From Himantopus leucocephalus (Eukaryota; Chordata; Aves; Charadriiformes; Recurvirostridae): a DNA stretch of 64,000 bases. Made by a program: the position numbers and the translations under genes. Positions 41,388 through 53,599 of this stretch are shown piece by piece (the stretch's first letter is position 1; each line of letters opens with the position of its first letter). Below the pieces are notes generated by a model, which was given only the letters and a program-made list of their open reading frames with translations, made no database searches and was not told where the DNA came from. The stretch lies in assembly GCA_003993805.1 (NCBI GenBank), contig RSEF01000020.1, positions 11,863,105-11,927,104 on the forward strand. The letters are read 5' to 3'.

Positions 41388-43159
41388 GGAAAACAAAGTT
41401 CTTGGTAAAAACAGAGAAAGAAAAGGCAAAGCAGTGAGATTGTAACAGATGCTGGGATGGATACAAGAGAGGACACCTAAGTGATGAGGCTATCTTTGAC
41501 TTGCACGAGAACCCCATCCGTTCCACAAGAAACCCTTGAGCTCCACCTCAGCCCGTCACCTCCTGGAGCATAGGGATCATGTGGGGGAGGTGTCTGCAGC
41601 AAAGAATTAATTTTGTGTGGAATAGAGGCAATGGGATTTAAGTTTTGGATCCCACTCTCATGGCTGTAGGATTCAAGATTAGTGACAGCTGAAGATACAA
41701 TTAATATAACAAGTCTAAACCAGGCAACTACCTTGGCAATACAGCCTAATTACAAGGAAAACAGGTCAACACTGGATTTCTCCTGAGTACAGGCAGATCA
41801 TATAGACCGTATTCTAGTATTTTGGCAATCAAGTGCATGCTCATGAGGCTCCATATTTCCAGAAAATACTTTCTGGGAGAAGTAGATCTTCTCCAGTGGT
41901 TTCTTTCTAAAGACCAGTACAACTGCAACAGCAGCAAGATTTGATAAAAAAAAAGACACCAGAGACACACGACTGGAATACAGGGATGTGCACGAGGGTG
42001 CTCCTAAAACCGTAGCTGACAAATTTGCAGCAGCAGATGAAGAGTGGCGGAAACGAAAACGGGGCAAACCACAGAAGAAAACTTGAGGTTGACAGATGTC
42101 TTGAGGAAATCTAAAGAAAACACCAAACGAGTAGGCACTTCCCAGAGCTGAATTAGAAATCAGATTAGAATGATTCTTCTCAAAAATGGAAATTATTTTC
42201 TCAGGATGCCAACGCTCACCTCCCATCGTTTCAGCTCGATGCTGATCTGCGCCCCTTCCCTGCTCTCCAGCCAGTCCCCCTGGGACCAGAGGGGCCATTG
42301 CTGGAGCCGGGACAGCTGTGGAGCGAACAGGAGTGCCAGGACTTGCTTTGCCTTCCTGAGCAGTCACGCACAGACAACGGGAGGGACAGTGCTGCGCACC
42401 CTTGGCTCACCACCAGCAGGACCTACTGCACAAGCTAATGCTCATTAGAGCGAGCAGAGCCGGCACACATTACCCCAGGAGCCTTTGCTATTTAAAGGGA
42501 ATTGAAAATAATTGAAAAGAAGACACTTGTCTGGAAAGTGTTCCTTGTCAGCTTCGCTTCCTATGTGAATGAGGCTCCAAGGAATATGTCACGCACATAT
42601 GCCTCTGTCTTCCCAAGACCTCTTAACTTTTCAACCCACTGGTTCTGTTAAAGCACATTCGATAGTAGGGATTTTGAAGTGCTGAATGAGAGAGGTGCTG
42701 TTGGTGAAACACCCCGGGGTGCTCCTTGCTTGCTGGCCACCAGCATCCCCTGTGGGAGAGCGCCCTTACGGACACTGCACACCACGCTTGCTGGTGGACA
42801 AAAGCCCAGGAGAAGTGAAGTGCCCTCAGCTCAGGGACTCACAGCCTCTGCCCTACATGAGGGCAACATCCACAGCTGCAGGGTCTCTTTGCACCCAAGC
42901 TCGCTGCCACTCCGGTTTCAGGCTATCCCAGGATTTTCACCAAGACGTGATTTCTTTCCTCTCCTGCTTGCACAGCTGGTGAAATATCCAGAACCTGCCT
43001 TGCACATCCTCCTTGGCTTTTCTCCGCTTTTTCATTTGCATTAAAAAACAAAGCCAAAAAAACCCACCAAAACAAGCACCTTTTCTTTCTTTCATAGCAA
43101 ACGGAAAACCAAAATAAACAGAGAAGCAACTGCCTTCCCTCCTCAGACCCTCCAGGCAG

Positions 43160-43450
43160 CGTGGAGGTAGAATGCCCTTTCTAATTTCATTGACAGTGCT
43201 GTTGATATATAGGGTAATTTTATCTTAACAACCTGTAACAAAGGATAAGACAGTAGTCGTCTTACATTCCAGACAGTAGGAGATGTTTACTCATTCTCCC
43301 AGCAGACTCTCTCATCATTCATCCAGACTTTATTAGGATGCCAGGAAATGGGAAACCTATAATTTAAGAAATGTATCACATGGGGAAACTTCTTCTGTTT
43401 GGTAAATAAAAGGTAGCTAAGGATCTGAGGTTAATTTGCTTCTTAAAAGA
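43160..43450. promoter_or_regulatory. Candidate conserved regulatory block
   Basis: Repeat-free stretch with TCATTGACAGTGCTG (TGACAG, MEIS/TGIF type), GGGTAATTTTATCTTAAC, TGTAACAAAGGATAAGAC (SOX/TCF-like then GATA) and ATTCATCCAGACTTTATTAG. Inference from motif density only. Confidence 0.35.
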
Positions 43451-45188
43451 TGTTCTCACCAGTTTTCTTACTCCTTGCCAAAACTTTACCTTGAGTTAAA
43501 CCTTTTACAGAGCGTGATATTTAAGAAAAACATCACTGGACACCTCAAGAAGGACTGGGATGTGTCCTCCTAACCCCAGGACTGGGCACGCGCCTCTGCT
43601 CTGGGGTCCTACGCTAGCCGGTTTGCGGGCTGCGCTCGCAGCAGTGGCTGCGGCACACAGCAGCCTTCTGAGCATGACTGTGTGTCTATTGGCAGGGACT
43701 TTTTTTGTCTTTATCTTTAGAGGTATCGCGTCGTCCAGGATGGGAACATGCTCTGAGCAATCTCTTTTCTTGGGGCCAAGAGGAGGGGAAGGGAGAAGAA
43801 AGCACATATTTTGTGGCAAACATTCTTACGGGTTTTTGTTTCTTAAGCAAGTTTCACATGAGCGTTTATTCCTGTTTACGTAGCTTGACATGAATGCCTG
43901 GCTTTGATTTGAGGACAAACTGCCCCGTGAACTCATGAATGTCTGAATGTAACCTTCACCTTTCCCCCCTAACCTTCACTCTTGCTTTTCCCTTCACAAT
44001 TGGCGACATTCTCACAGCCAAATATAATAAAATACGTGCCACCGAGAGTGAACTTAACTGTGAGCACACACTGAGGCAGGGCGAGATGACGTGTGATGCT
44101 GGTCAGTGCAGGGGAGAAAATTCCTTCTAAAATCAGGTGCTAGGAGAGAATTTCTGCTGATCAAGAGTAAGTTTCTCAGTGGCCAGAAAACCATTAGCAA
44201 ATGGATAAATCTGGTCCCGGCTCTGCCCATTAACCACAGCTTGGCTTCTCCCTCGGACAAGTTAAACAAACACCCAAACTCATCAAAACCAAGTGCTTTA
44301 AGTGCCATTGCTTATGGATCACGGTTCCTGTCACACCATCAATCCATGCTGATTGCAGTGTTGTTTCAAGCAATGATCAGCGTCTCCCTAGGCACAGCAT
44401 GCTCATCCTGAAAGGAAGCAGTCACCAATTTTGGATATCCATCAAAGGAACATTTTTCCTTTAAGTTGTGCTTCAGACTCTCTACCCTCCAGTTGTCAGC
44501 CAGGAGCACGGCTTTCTCTGGCGTACTTCTGACAGCTGCCACGGCAGTTGTGTGGGCTGCATAGACTTCACTTATGCTCAGATTTGGCCATGTGGTTTTG
44601 AGGCTTCTCACCCTACAGCAGTCTCCCAAAGAGTGTGGTCTTTGTCATCTTCCAAGTGGCCATTAAAACTAGAGTTGAAGTCAAGGTTATGTTGTACCAC
44701 AAACCTTTGAAGAGCTTCTTTGCGTGCTATGTAAAGCAAACCCAAAAGACCACTGATGTACTTACTAGGTCAAATTCATCTCTGCTGGGAACTCCACCTA
44801 ATCCAGTGGAGTCATTGGAGGGGTGAACGTGGTCAGCTCTGTGATTATTAAAGGATGGATAAAGACCTCTCGCATTTGGACACATTCGATCATAGCTGTT
44901 AAATTATTTGGCATGAGAGAAGAGAGACTATTTTTTTCTCTTTGCCTTTATACATAAGGTCCACTTAGATCTGGACTGCAGCAGTTGCAGGTTGCTGGAG
45001 GCAGTAATGGATGGAGGTAATTTATCCTGGGTACTTTTTCCCTGAAAGGAAATTCAGTTTTTAAATGCAGTCATAGCAGGGTAGGAAGAGAAGGAGGAGG
45101 TAACTGAGAGGATAAGAGGCGTGACATTAATGACAGGAAAAGAAAAATTTGTGAGCTCAAACTAATGCAACTTCCAAACTCAAATAGA

Positions 45189-45204
45189 TGTCACCATGGT
45201 GACA
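45189..45204. promoter_or_regulatory. Perfect palindrome, RFX X-box-like
   Basis: TGTCACCATGGTGACA equals its own reverse complement. It fits the RFX-family X-box form GTNRCC-ATGG-YNAC with abutting half sites. The surrounding 100 bp is AT-rich and repeat-free. Confidence 0.45.
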
Positions 45205-47627
45205 AAGCCTCAGACTTCATAAATTTTTCCTCTTCCCATTTGTGGTGAGGTCTGGTACCCTGTTAAATACATCCAAAGCCTTTTAAAGGATCATTGGACA
45301 CATCTGATCAAGTAGATGATTTCCTCATAATAACACTCATTAGATATGGGGAGAAACCACATCTCAAGCTGCCTTCCTGCCTCTGAACACTAGAGACATG
45401 AATTTTGGAGTTAAAATTAATTGCCTATATGAGCTTCACTTGCATAAGTAGGATTTCTAGCACAAGAATTCCAGCGGGGAAGCCTGTGGTAAGCACGTTA
45501 GGTTAATAATCCCCAAGATCCCATTTGTCTCAAGGTCTGCGAATCCAAGCTTGGTGACTTATACATGTGCCTGTAACTAGTGGTTGATTTAATAGTGGTT
45601 CCAGTGATGAACTAGAACTTGAATAAGGCTGTTTGGCTTTCCATAGCCACAAGCCATTAATCTTTTCAGACAGAGTTAACTGGTGCACATACACCTCCAC
45701 GCACACACACATGTACTTACACCTCAGTTGAAGCACAACCCAATACTCCATTGGTATCACCAGCTCAGGACTTTTTGGAAACCAGTGTAAAACATCTTAG
45801 TGGTTCATTCTCCTACAAGTTATTTACCCCTCTAAGCAGTCCTCTGGATAGGACCCTCCACAGAAAGGCCTTGACACTGAAGCCCTAGGAGTAAAGGTTC
45901 AGAAACCAGCAGGAAGAAGCACCCTTCACTCTAGCCCTGCTTTCTGGGTAACAGAGCTCTTCCCCTAAAAGGACCTTTAGCTGTGCCAACTTCAGCTGTA
46001 CAGCTCTGAGAAAACCATGAGCTTCCACAGAACCATAGCGGGTTTCCCTTGATAACCACTGCACGCTGCACACCACGTAGCTTACCATTTCCATTCCCTC
46101 TCTCATTAGTAGTAGTGGTCACTCCATCATAAAAGAGCACTCTGTTAACTTAAACTAAACGTGTCTTTGTACATGTACGCTAACAGTTCCATCCAGACAG
46201 TGGGATTGGGTTTTGCACCAGAGGAAAGCTGCATTTATATCTCTCCCCTCCTCAGAGGGGAGTGCACGGGGCATACCGGAGCAGAAAGCGCATGGGTTTA
46301 TTCCTGTGCAACGCAAATTCCTTGCACTGAGCCATGGATCCACTGTAGAGCACCAGATGACTCAGGCAAATACTTCCTCATCCTCCGTGAGCGCGAGAGA
46401 GGGCGATCCTTCACCTTCCCCCAGCTCAGGATGGAGAACGGGTGGGAACGTCCTCTTCCCACTCCGTCACAGTGAATTCAAAAACCCTACGAGTGTGCGC
46501 TAAGCAGGTCCCCGTGCCACGGCAGCGCAATGTTTGTCCCTCTGGCCCTTATCGGCGTGATGCTCCCTCCCGCATTTCCTCCGCTGTTTGGCTGCTCTCC
46601 AGCCTGCGAGGTTTAACAACAACGAGCGTTTTCATCAAACAGCATTTTCACTGCAAACAGCAGCAAATGAAAACAGCATTTCAGTATCTGACCAGAAAGA
46701 TCTCTCTAAATGTATATGATGCCACCCGAACCTGAGACTCTCAGCAGGTTCTTCTGTGAAATCTAACCAGGTTTGGGCCTCAGTGTCGACCAGATATGCC
46801 TCGTTCAGCATTTGCCAGCTACAAAAATGTCATGGGCCTGAATATTTCAGGATTTACTGCTGCAGAAACTCTCCAGTGTCACCTTTCTCCCCTTTTATGG
46901 CTCAGTCATAATCTTAAATTCAGCTGAATACAAAGAGCTGCCTGTAGACAGCTAATCCTAAAGATGGAGCTTTGTGTGAAACTTGGAGGGAAAAAAAGAA
47001 GGAAAAAGAAAGAAATCACTGAGAGGCATTGGCAGGAAACAAATATTTTTGGCCAATTTTTGCTAGTATTCTTCAGCCCTGGGTAAGGGCTGAACTAAAA
47101 GGCTCCTCCTTTGCCCTGGCCCAATCCCACACCGCGTATTCACCAAAGCAGATAATTCGGCAAACTGTAGATATTGCAAACACAAGCCGGGGTGGAAAGT
47201 CCTGTGCTTCACCTGCTGCGGGAGCAGGTGTGGGAGGCGGAGGGCTGAGATCGGGGCGCAGGCTTTCGGTTCGCGCCTGTAAGGATTATCCACCAGATCA
47301 GCGGTGAAATCCAGTTTTGATAATGCTGCAGTAATGCTAATAATTGCACAGCAAAACCAGCCTGTAACCCAAGTCCTAATGGCATTTAAAGAGTTCTTGT
47401 TGTACCCAGCGAGGTGCTAGGTTGGGATGTGCCTTGGTAAGCTGAGCGGTCCCGGCTGCCCCGGATCTCCCCGTGCACTGGGGACCTGCTCCTGCCGAGC
47501 GGTGACTTGGAGCCGGAGCAATGTAAACCCAAGCTGCTCAGCCTTCTGCAGAACTACCAGCTGTGCTGACCTTCATTTGTACAGGCTCTGATCCAACTCT
47601 TTCTCAGACTGAAAGTCTGAGAGTACT

Positions 47628-47687
47628 GAGAGACCCTGAGGTACACCAGGTCTTTCCGAGAGACCCTGAGGTACACCAGGTCTTTCC
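47628..47687. repeat. Perfect 30-bp tandem duplication
   Basis: 47628-47657 and 47658-47687 are identical (each starts GAGAGACCCTGAGG and ends CAGGTCTTTCC). A partial third unit, GACCCTGGTCTTTCC, follows at about 47695-47709. Confidence 0.97.
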
Positions 47688-48719
47688 AGCCTTTGACCCT
47701 GGTCTTTCCACCGGGGTCAGCTGAGTGACTCTGCGTACTGGGACATCTTGAAAGACACGTGCTATTTTCCCCACTGTGCCTTTGCTAAACAGAGAAATGC
47801 TGCACCAGTGTATTCCCACAGGGAGACAGGAGGCAGAGGAATAATTTTAACCTTAAAAAAGAATTCTGTAACCACCTCTGCATTTCACATTGTAACAAGA
47901 GCCATGCGCTCCCTAAACGGAGCCACACGAAGTCAGTGACCTTCATTTCAGTTTGGGAAACCCATCAAACAAGGAATATCTCCATAAAGGAGTGCGCTGC
48001 ATATTCCTCCTGGCTGTACGGAATTGCCTCCCAGCATTGCTGCCCACCTACCCCAGAAAATTAAAATGTGAAAGACCCCAAAACCAAGTGAAAACAGTCA
48101 GAAGCTAGATAAATACAGAAATAATAAATAGCACTTTTCTCTCTTATTATATTACTACAGTGCACATACATACACAAAAGTGGGTTTTAGAGTTCTTCCT
48201 CTCAGGTTTTAATCAGTTAGAAATTGGCTTACTATTTAGTATTTTTAGAGGGAATTAGGAATGTCACCCATATTATGGATGCTGAGAGGAAAGCAGAATT
48301 CCCTTGTGCTATCCGGTTTTACCTCATAGGGTATATATGAGCTCTATATCTGAAGCAAAGAGACACTTTCCAACAGAGCAGGAATCCTGTGTTTGCCAAG
48401 CACTCAATACTCTCAGCCTCCTGGATCCCAGAGAAGCTTATAGACATGGTTTAGGATGACTCCAGTCTCCTTTTGATGCTTACAACTCAATTTTGCAATC
48501 GCTAGCCAGGACAGCTTGTGAAACCAAAGAAGAGGGACGATCAAGCTTTTATTGGGAGCCTTTCTACTCGCTGCAAACTGCAGGACGCTGTTTTACAGTC
48601 TGTGCCTCTTTGATATATGACACATGCTGCTGTGTGGGTGCTTACCTGCTAAAACTGTTTTGATTTGTCCTGTTTCTTTCTTGTCTACATATGGGTTGTG
48701 TCTACATATACTTTGCTAA

Positions 48720-49070
48720 TCTCTCATGGCATTTTTTAAGTAGCCAAACCGTTTTTGGTATGCTGTGCCTTATTGGTACCTTGCAATGAAAAGAATCCAA
48801 ATTACAAATGAAAAATATATTCCCTGCTTTTAGTTATAATCAACTCTTTTATCCCAGAAAAATTAGAATTATTAATACACAACATGGAGCTCTCTACAGT
48901 CATTATACAAAGCACTTCCAATTGACCTAGTGATGAGAGAGTAAATGAATGCTTCGTTACAATATTTATCTAAATGTATCAAAGTAATAGGCAAACCTGA
49001 GATTAAAACCTCTGAGGGAGAATCTGCAAATTGTCTGATATTAAATCAATAGTAACAATAGTACATTTCA
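48720..49070. promoter_or_regulatory. Candidate conserved regulatory block
   Basis: AT-rich and repeat-free, with CCTTATTGGTACC, AGAATTATTAATAC, CAATATTTATC and GATATTAAATCAATAG. It ends just before a CAA microsatellite. Composition-based call. Confidence 0.3.
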
Positions 49071-49078
49071 ACATCCTT

Positions 49079-49102
49079 CAACAACAACAACAACAACAAC
49101 AA
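49079..49102. repeat. (CAA)n microsatellite
   Basis: About seven CAA units followed by an A run. Confidence 0.95.
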
Positions 49103-49108
49103 AAAAAA

Positions 49109-51499
49109 GATTAGCAGCCCTGCACTGAAGACAAAGAGTTAAGACACAGTACCAGATTCCCAGGAAACAAGTACTTTACCCAGGAGTCAGCTGAGCTGTG
49201 CTCATTTATATCCCCTGAGAATCCACATCAATTAAAACACTTGGTCAATGTTACATGACATAGAGGAAACAGGAAAAGACGCCAAATGCTGCTTTTGTAA
49301 CTTATCCATCACACTGTGTTTCCTCAGTGTGACTTTGCCTGGAGATGGGCAGCACTGCCTGCTGCCCCGGGGCTGGGAGAGACACAGCAGCAGCACACGT
49401 GACTCCAGAAGAGAAAAAGCATTAATTTTTAAGCATGACTTTAACATCTCTGAAAGGATCAATCTCACCTCCACACAAGTGCCAGCATACACAGTTTTAT
49501 GCACCTTGTACACATCTTGGTGAGGTAGGACCTGTGAGGACCACAGATGATCTCCAGCACCATGGGATGGGCTTTTCATGGCTCTGAGCAGCTCATGGCA
49601 CAGACTGTCTCTAATGAGGACCAGATCACAGCTAATTAAACCCTAACAAAACCCCACCCTCAGCTGTAGAGACTGTAGCTGCTGTGGGTTAATCCAGCAG
49701 TAGGGATGAGGGGAAGGAGACTGAAGGAGTCCCAAGTAGCAAATGCTGAAGCACCTTGATGGGAATTAGGGTCCCCTCTGGCTGCTGGTGGCCCATGTGT
49801 ATGACGGGAACCAAATCAGGGAGACTGTGGGGACAGCAGGGCTTAGTGGTAATTGTGGGTATGTCTGGAGAATTTCCTCCTTCCCAAATGAGTAGTTGGT
49901 GTCAGATGCCTTTACGTGGGAGAAAAAAAAAGAGAAGTGTTTCTGGTGGAAAAATTGTGCTGAGGAAGGTTTTTGTGGTATTTAGAGGCGAAGCAGGAAA
50001 GGAGCTCGCTGAGAGCAGGACACTTGGGACATGCAGGTGGCCAGACCGAGTGTGCGCCCTGTGGGAAGAGCAGCCCTTCCTCTCCCGAGCCCTGTCTGCA
50101 CTAACACCGGGGCACGGAGCTGCTGGGGGCAGCGGAGAAAGCACTGCAGAAACACCCGCAGCAGTGCCACAAACCCCTCAAAGCCCCGGCTGGAGGCACC
50201 AGCAACACCAGAGGCAGGAGAAGCCAAATTCATTGCCTAGCCCTGTGTTTTCCACAGCTTTACGCACCCGAGCAGGATGGTGCAAAGCCTTGGTGCTGCG
50301 TATCAGGGCACGACTCACGTGGACATCCACTGTCACTGGGAACGGAGAGCCCCAGGGGTGGGGTGCCCTCGTGGCCCCGTGCAGGTGGCAGTGGCCCAGC
50401 AGAGCCCGGGCGCTGCACAGTGAGCCCCCGCGCCGGGGGTGCAGTGTGGGGACAGCTTACACCAGCGCCAGTGGAAGAGTCTGCTAAGCCCTGGCCTCGG
50501 GAAATCCTGATTTCCAGGAATAAAAGTCTCTTTCATCTTATAGGCCAGTCCTTCCCAATGGTTTAAACTGAAAGGAGCACATAATCCTGTTTGTCTGTGG
50601 GGATGTTTGTAACCCAGGGACAATGTGTAATCCCACTGCAATCACTTCAAAATTCTTGGAGGAGAATCAAGCGATGCTGTTATTTGTTATGACCAACAGA
50701 ATAACTGGTAAGCGGTGTCCCAGAGGGCTGAGTAAGAAGGGGAGGATCACACTGCCTCACACAGCTCCCACTCCTGCTCCTCCTTACGTCACCTTTTATT
50801 TCAGAAAGTCAAGCAGGAATAAATGTCTAGATCTCCTGTTGTTGTGATCTAAATATCTTCCCCATGGTGCGAGTCTTTAGCTCCCTTGAACTTTTCAAGA
50901 CCAAAACTGCTTCTTCTGATTGCCAGAGCTAGACCTAAATATTTCTGTGTATTTCTAAGTATTTCTGTGGCATGAGAATGATCATTTCACTATTCACTAA
51001 GGAATCAGTGTGGATGAAAGAAGCCAAAAGCTGTCATTTCTGCAATTCACAGGTACCATCTCACTGTTGGTAATATAAATGGATATTGTTTTGCTTAGGT
51101 AAAATAATTTCACCCATTCAGCTCAAATATCTTTTTTATCAAGTCAGTTATTGCCTCCCGGAGACATTACTGAAACAGGATAATTCACCCTGTTCACGAA
51201 GCGAGGTCGCAAGAGTTTTGGTTATTTGTACTTGCTGCCATCAAAAACGTGGCTGCAACGGAAACGCTCCCTCAAGGCTCTTAGAGTTCAGTGAGCCCTG
51301 TCCTGGGGGACGCTACCTGCCTGTCCCCGTGCCACCCCACACACGGTCCCTCTGGCCAGCTTTTGCCACTTGCCACCGAGACAAGTGGCAGCAGACAGCT
51401 TACCCGCCAGCAGACAGCGGGTAAATTAGCTCCTCTGCCAGAGCCAGGAGCGTCCCCAAACCCTGAAGGAAAACCCCAACACCCTCCTGCTTCCCTGCG
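49109..51499. other. Intergenic DNA, GC-rising
   Basis: No gene is recognised. A frame of 243 codons (49756-50487, + strand) has no recognisable domain and is biased by GC-rich sequence. Confidence 0.6.
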
Positions 51500-51900
51500 A
51501 AACCCAGAGAAGAGCAGAAAACCCGCGGAGCTTTGCCCTCACCCCCCCTCCTCAGCAGTGCTCCGGACGGGCCGATGTACACACCAACCTTCCCCCTCGG
51601 ATTTACTTTGACCGCCCTTTTTCTTTTGCGGCTTTCGCTCCCCGCGGCGGCTCAGCCCCGGCGCGGCGCTGCCGGCAGCGGCGTCGGAGATGGGCTGCTG
51701 ACCTCTGCCGGCAGGGAGCGGGGAAGGAAGGGGGAAAACCAGAGTATAGCCCAGGCACGGTGTCACGGTAAGCGGGAGACGGTTCGGAAAGAGAGCGGGC
51801 CCGAGAGGGGTTTGCTTGGGCTCCGTGTTGCTGCCTTGACGGGAGCCCGCGGAAAGCCAGGAGCTCTCGGGGAAAAACAGAGAAAACAAGAGGCAGCAAG
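51500..51900. other. Intergenic CpG island
   Basis: I count roughly 34 CpG in about 400 bp, centred on CCGCGGCGGCTCAGCCCC and CGGCGTCGGAG (51635-51690). It is the clearest CpG island in the window. A splice-donor-like CACG/GTAAGC lies at 51767/51768 on the + strand. It could be a promoter of a non-coding RNA or a distal regulatory island. No coding exon is evident. Confidence 0.6.
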
Positions 51901-52529
51901 AAGAAGAGGTCTCAGCAGGAGGGGTGACAAAAGCAGAGTGGCAGAGCTTAGAAATACCGACAAATGAAGGCACCTCTCCGTTCCCCCTGTGGTACCAACC
52001 TCTCCTGCTCACAGCCCGCCTGCCCCGTCCCACGGCCCCTCCGACTCAGCGCTGCTCTCGGCAATGCTGCTTAAAAAACAAACGCGGGCTGGATTCTTTT
52101 AAAAAGTGCCCACTAAGCTCCTCAGCTGGCATCAGAGCCGGGTCTGTTCACACTAGCAGGTTTCTGTAAGTTATCCTAAAATTATAAAGCTGCCCCAAAC
52201 CATGTGCTGTCTGGTGTGGCGCGCGGCCACTCGCAGGAGACGAGGGACAGGCGGGTGCTGGTGGCAGCGCTGTGCGGCTGAGCGTGAACAAGCTGTCCAG
52301 GGTCAGCCCTGCGCTTGGAAAGCGAAACTCCGTCAACGTACACGGTGCAGACACTGACGACGGCCTTTGCACAGCCCCTGCATCAGGCCTGAGCGTGGGA
52401 CAGTTGCTCGCTGGGTTGATGCACAAGGCCAAAGCGCCCGTTTCTCTCCTAACGTACCCGCACTGCCAGGGAAGAACCTCTACAAGCACTGCCAGACTGG
52501 CAGTTTTTAGCTAAGTGTGTTTGTTACTT

Positions 52530-52860
52530 TCCTTATAAGAACATTTTCCAACTACTCCACTTTGGCAGCCCAAGTTAACTTCTGTGACATTTCTATACCG
52601 CACACACCACTGGAGTGGAAACTATTACTGTGCTTCTGAACTGGACGGGAGCTGCACGTGCCAATTATATCACACAGAAATGCTACATTGAATTTGGCAT
52701 ATAGGAGGTCTGCTGCATTAACAGAGGCTAGCCAGAACCAGTTATGGAACCAATAACTTAGCTAGCCACACCATAAATGGTCCTGATTTAATTTAAAAAA
52801 ATATATTTAACTCATCACATTTTATATGGATGCAGTATTCCTTTTCCTAACCTTTGCCAT
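52530..52860. promoter_or_regulatory. Candidate regulatory block beside the CpG island
   Basis: AT-rich sequence with TTTGGCAGCCCAAGTTAAC (NFI/HNF1-like), GCACGTGCCAATTATATC and ACCAATAACTTAGC. Repeat-free by eye. Confidence 0.25.
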
Positions 52861-53199
52861 TCAACTCACACAGTATCTCACATCATTCAGGGCACCAATC
52901 TGGTCCCCAGGTCCTCTCCTTTAGGCTGCTTGTCACTCCAGCTACCTTATGTTTTCACTTACACATCTCTATCTGTACGATTTTTCTGTTGAGAATATGC
53001 TGTCAGCCCTCTTCTCCCCTCCCAGCTGAGAGGATCCCTGAGCCACTCCTGATCTGTGGCTTTGGCCTCTGGCATCATTCACCTTCAGACGGGAACCCAC
53101 AAACCTTTCACCTCGTTGAAATGCAGTACCCAGGTAAATATGTCGCTACGCTTATTGTGCAAGATACTCTGGATGCCAATTTTACTTTCTGACTGGATT

Positions 53200-53590
53200 G
53201 TTGCTGGTAGGGGAGAGAGCGGGAGGGGAAGGAGGACTTGCTTTGGGACCGTCGTGCAGAGCCCGGGGAGGCCAGGGTGGGCCGAGGAGGTGACAAACCC
53301 GCTGCCCCGGGGAACTTTGCAAGGACAGTGCTCGCGCGCTTGGCATCTCCTTTGAGTCATCCGGCTTCACTGGACTTCAGAAAGGCTTAAATAAGTGACG
53401 TGCAGTTCTTCGCAGTGCGTGACCCGCCAGCAGGAGCGGCGGGCGGGTCGGGGCAGGGCAGGACTTGCCGGTGGCTGCGCGCAGGGGGAGCTCACGCTGC
53501 ACTGTTGGCGCTCCTTGCTCCTTGCTCCAGCCGCAGCTACTTGCTTCTTGGCAGTCTGCGTGGTTTTGCAATAAAAGTAACGCAATCCAT
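53200..53590. other. Second CpG-rich patch with CTCF-like motif
   Basis: By eye there are about 28 CpG in about 350 bp. CCGCCAGCAGGAGCGGC (53424-53440) resembles the CTCF core CCRCCAGNNGGNGC. The resemblance is partial, because the usual GGGGGC run is broken. Confidence 0.4.
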
Positions 53591-53599
53591 TGTGTAGCG

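Larger units (their letters stand above)
36164..43150. other. Intergenic DNA with several enhancer-like blocks
   Basis: No gene is recognised. The stretch includes a clear MIR/L3-like remnant (37190-37330), a CpG-rich patch (38090-38450), enhancer-like blocks (38560-39065, 40150-40560, 42470-42600), a TTAG microsatellite (39264-39285) and an A-run (41371-41387). Confidence 0.65.
43451..49078. other. Intergenic DNA
   Basis: No gene is recognised. The stretch holds a 16-bp RFX-like palindrome (45189-45204), an enhancer-like block at 47310-47400 with a GTAATGCTAATAATTGCACA core, a 30-bp tandem duplication (47628-47687) and another enhancer-like block (48720-49070). Confidence 0.65.

Noticed and set aside
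42405..42430. CTCF-like CCACCAGCAGGACC
   Set aside because: Only the left half of the motif fits; the G-rich right half is missing.
49756..50487. Open frame of 243 codons on the + strand
   Set aside because: No domain, signal peptide or family resemblance; low-complexity Pro/Ala/Gly-rich translation from GC-rich DNA; overlapping frames are open on the other strand.
51533..52033. Overlapping frames of 144 (+) and 164 (-) codons
   Set aside because: Both arise from the CpG island composition and neither looks like protein. I kept the island but not a gene.
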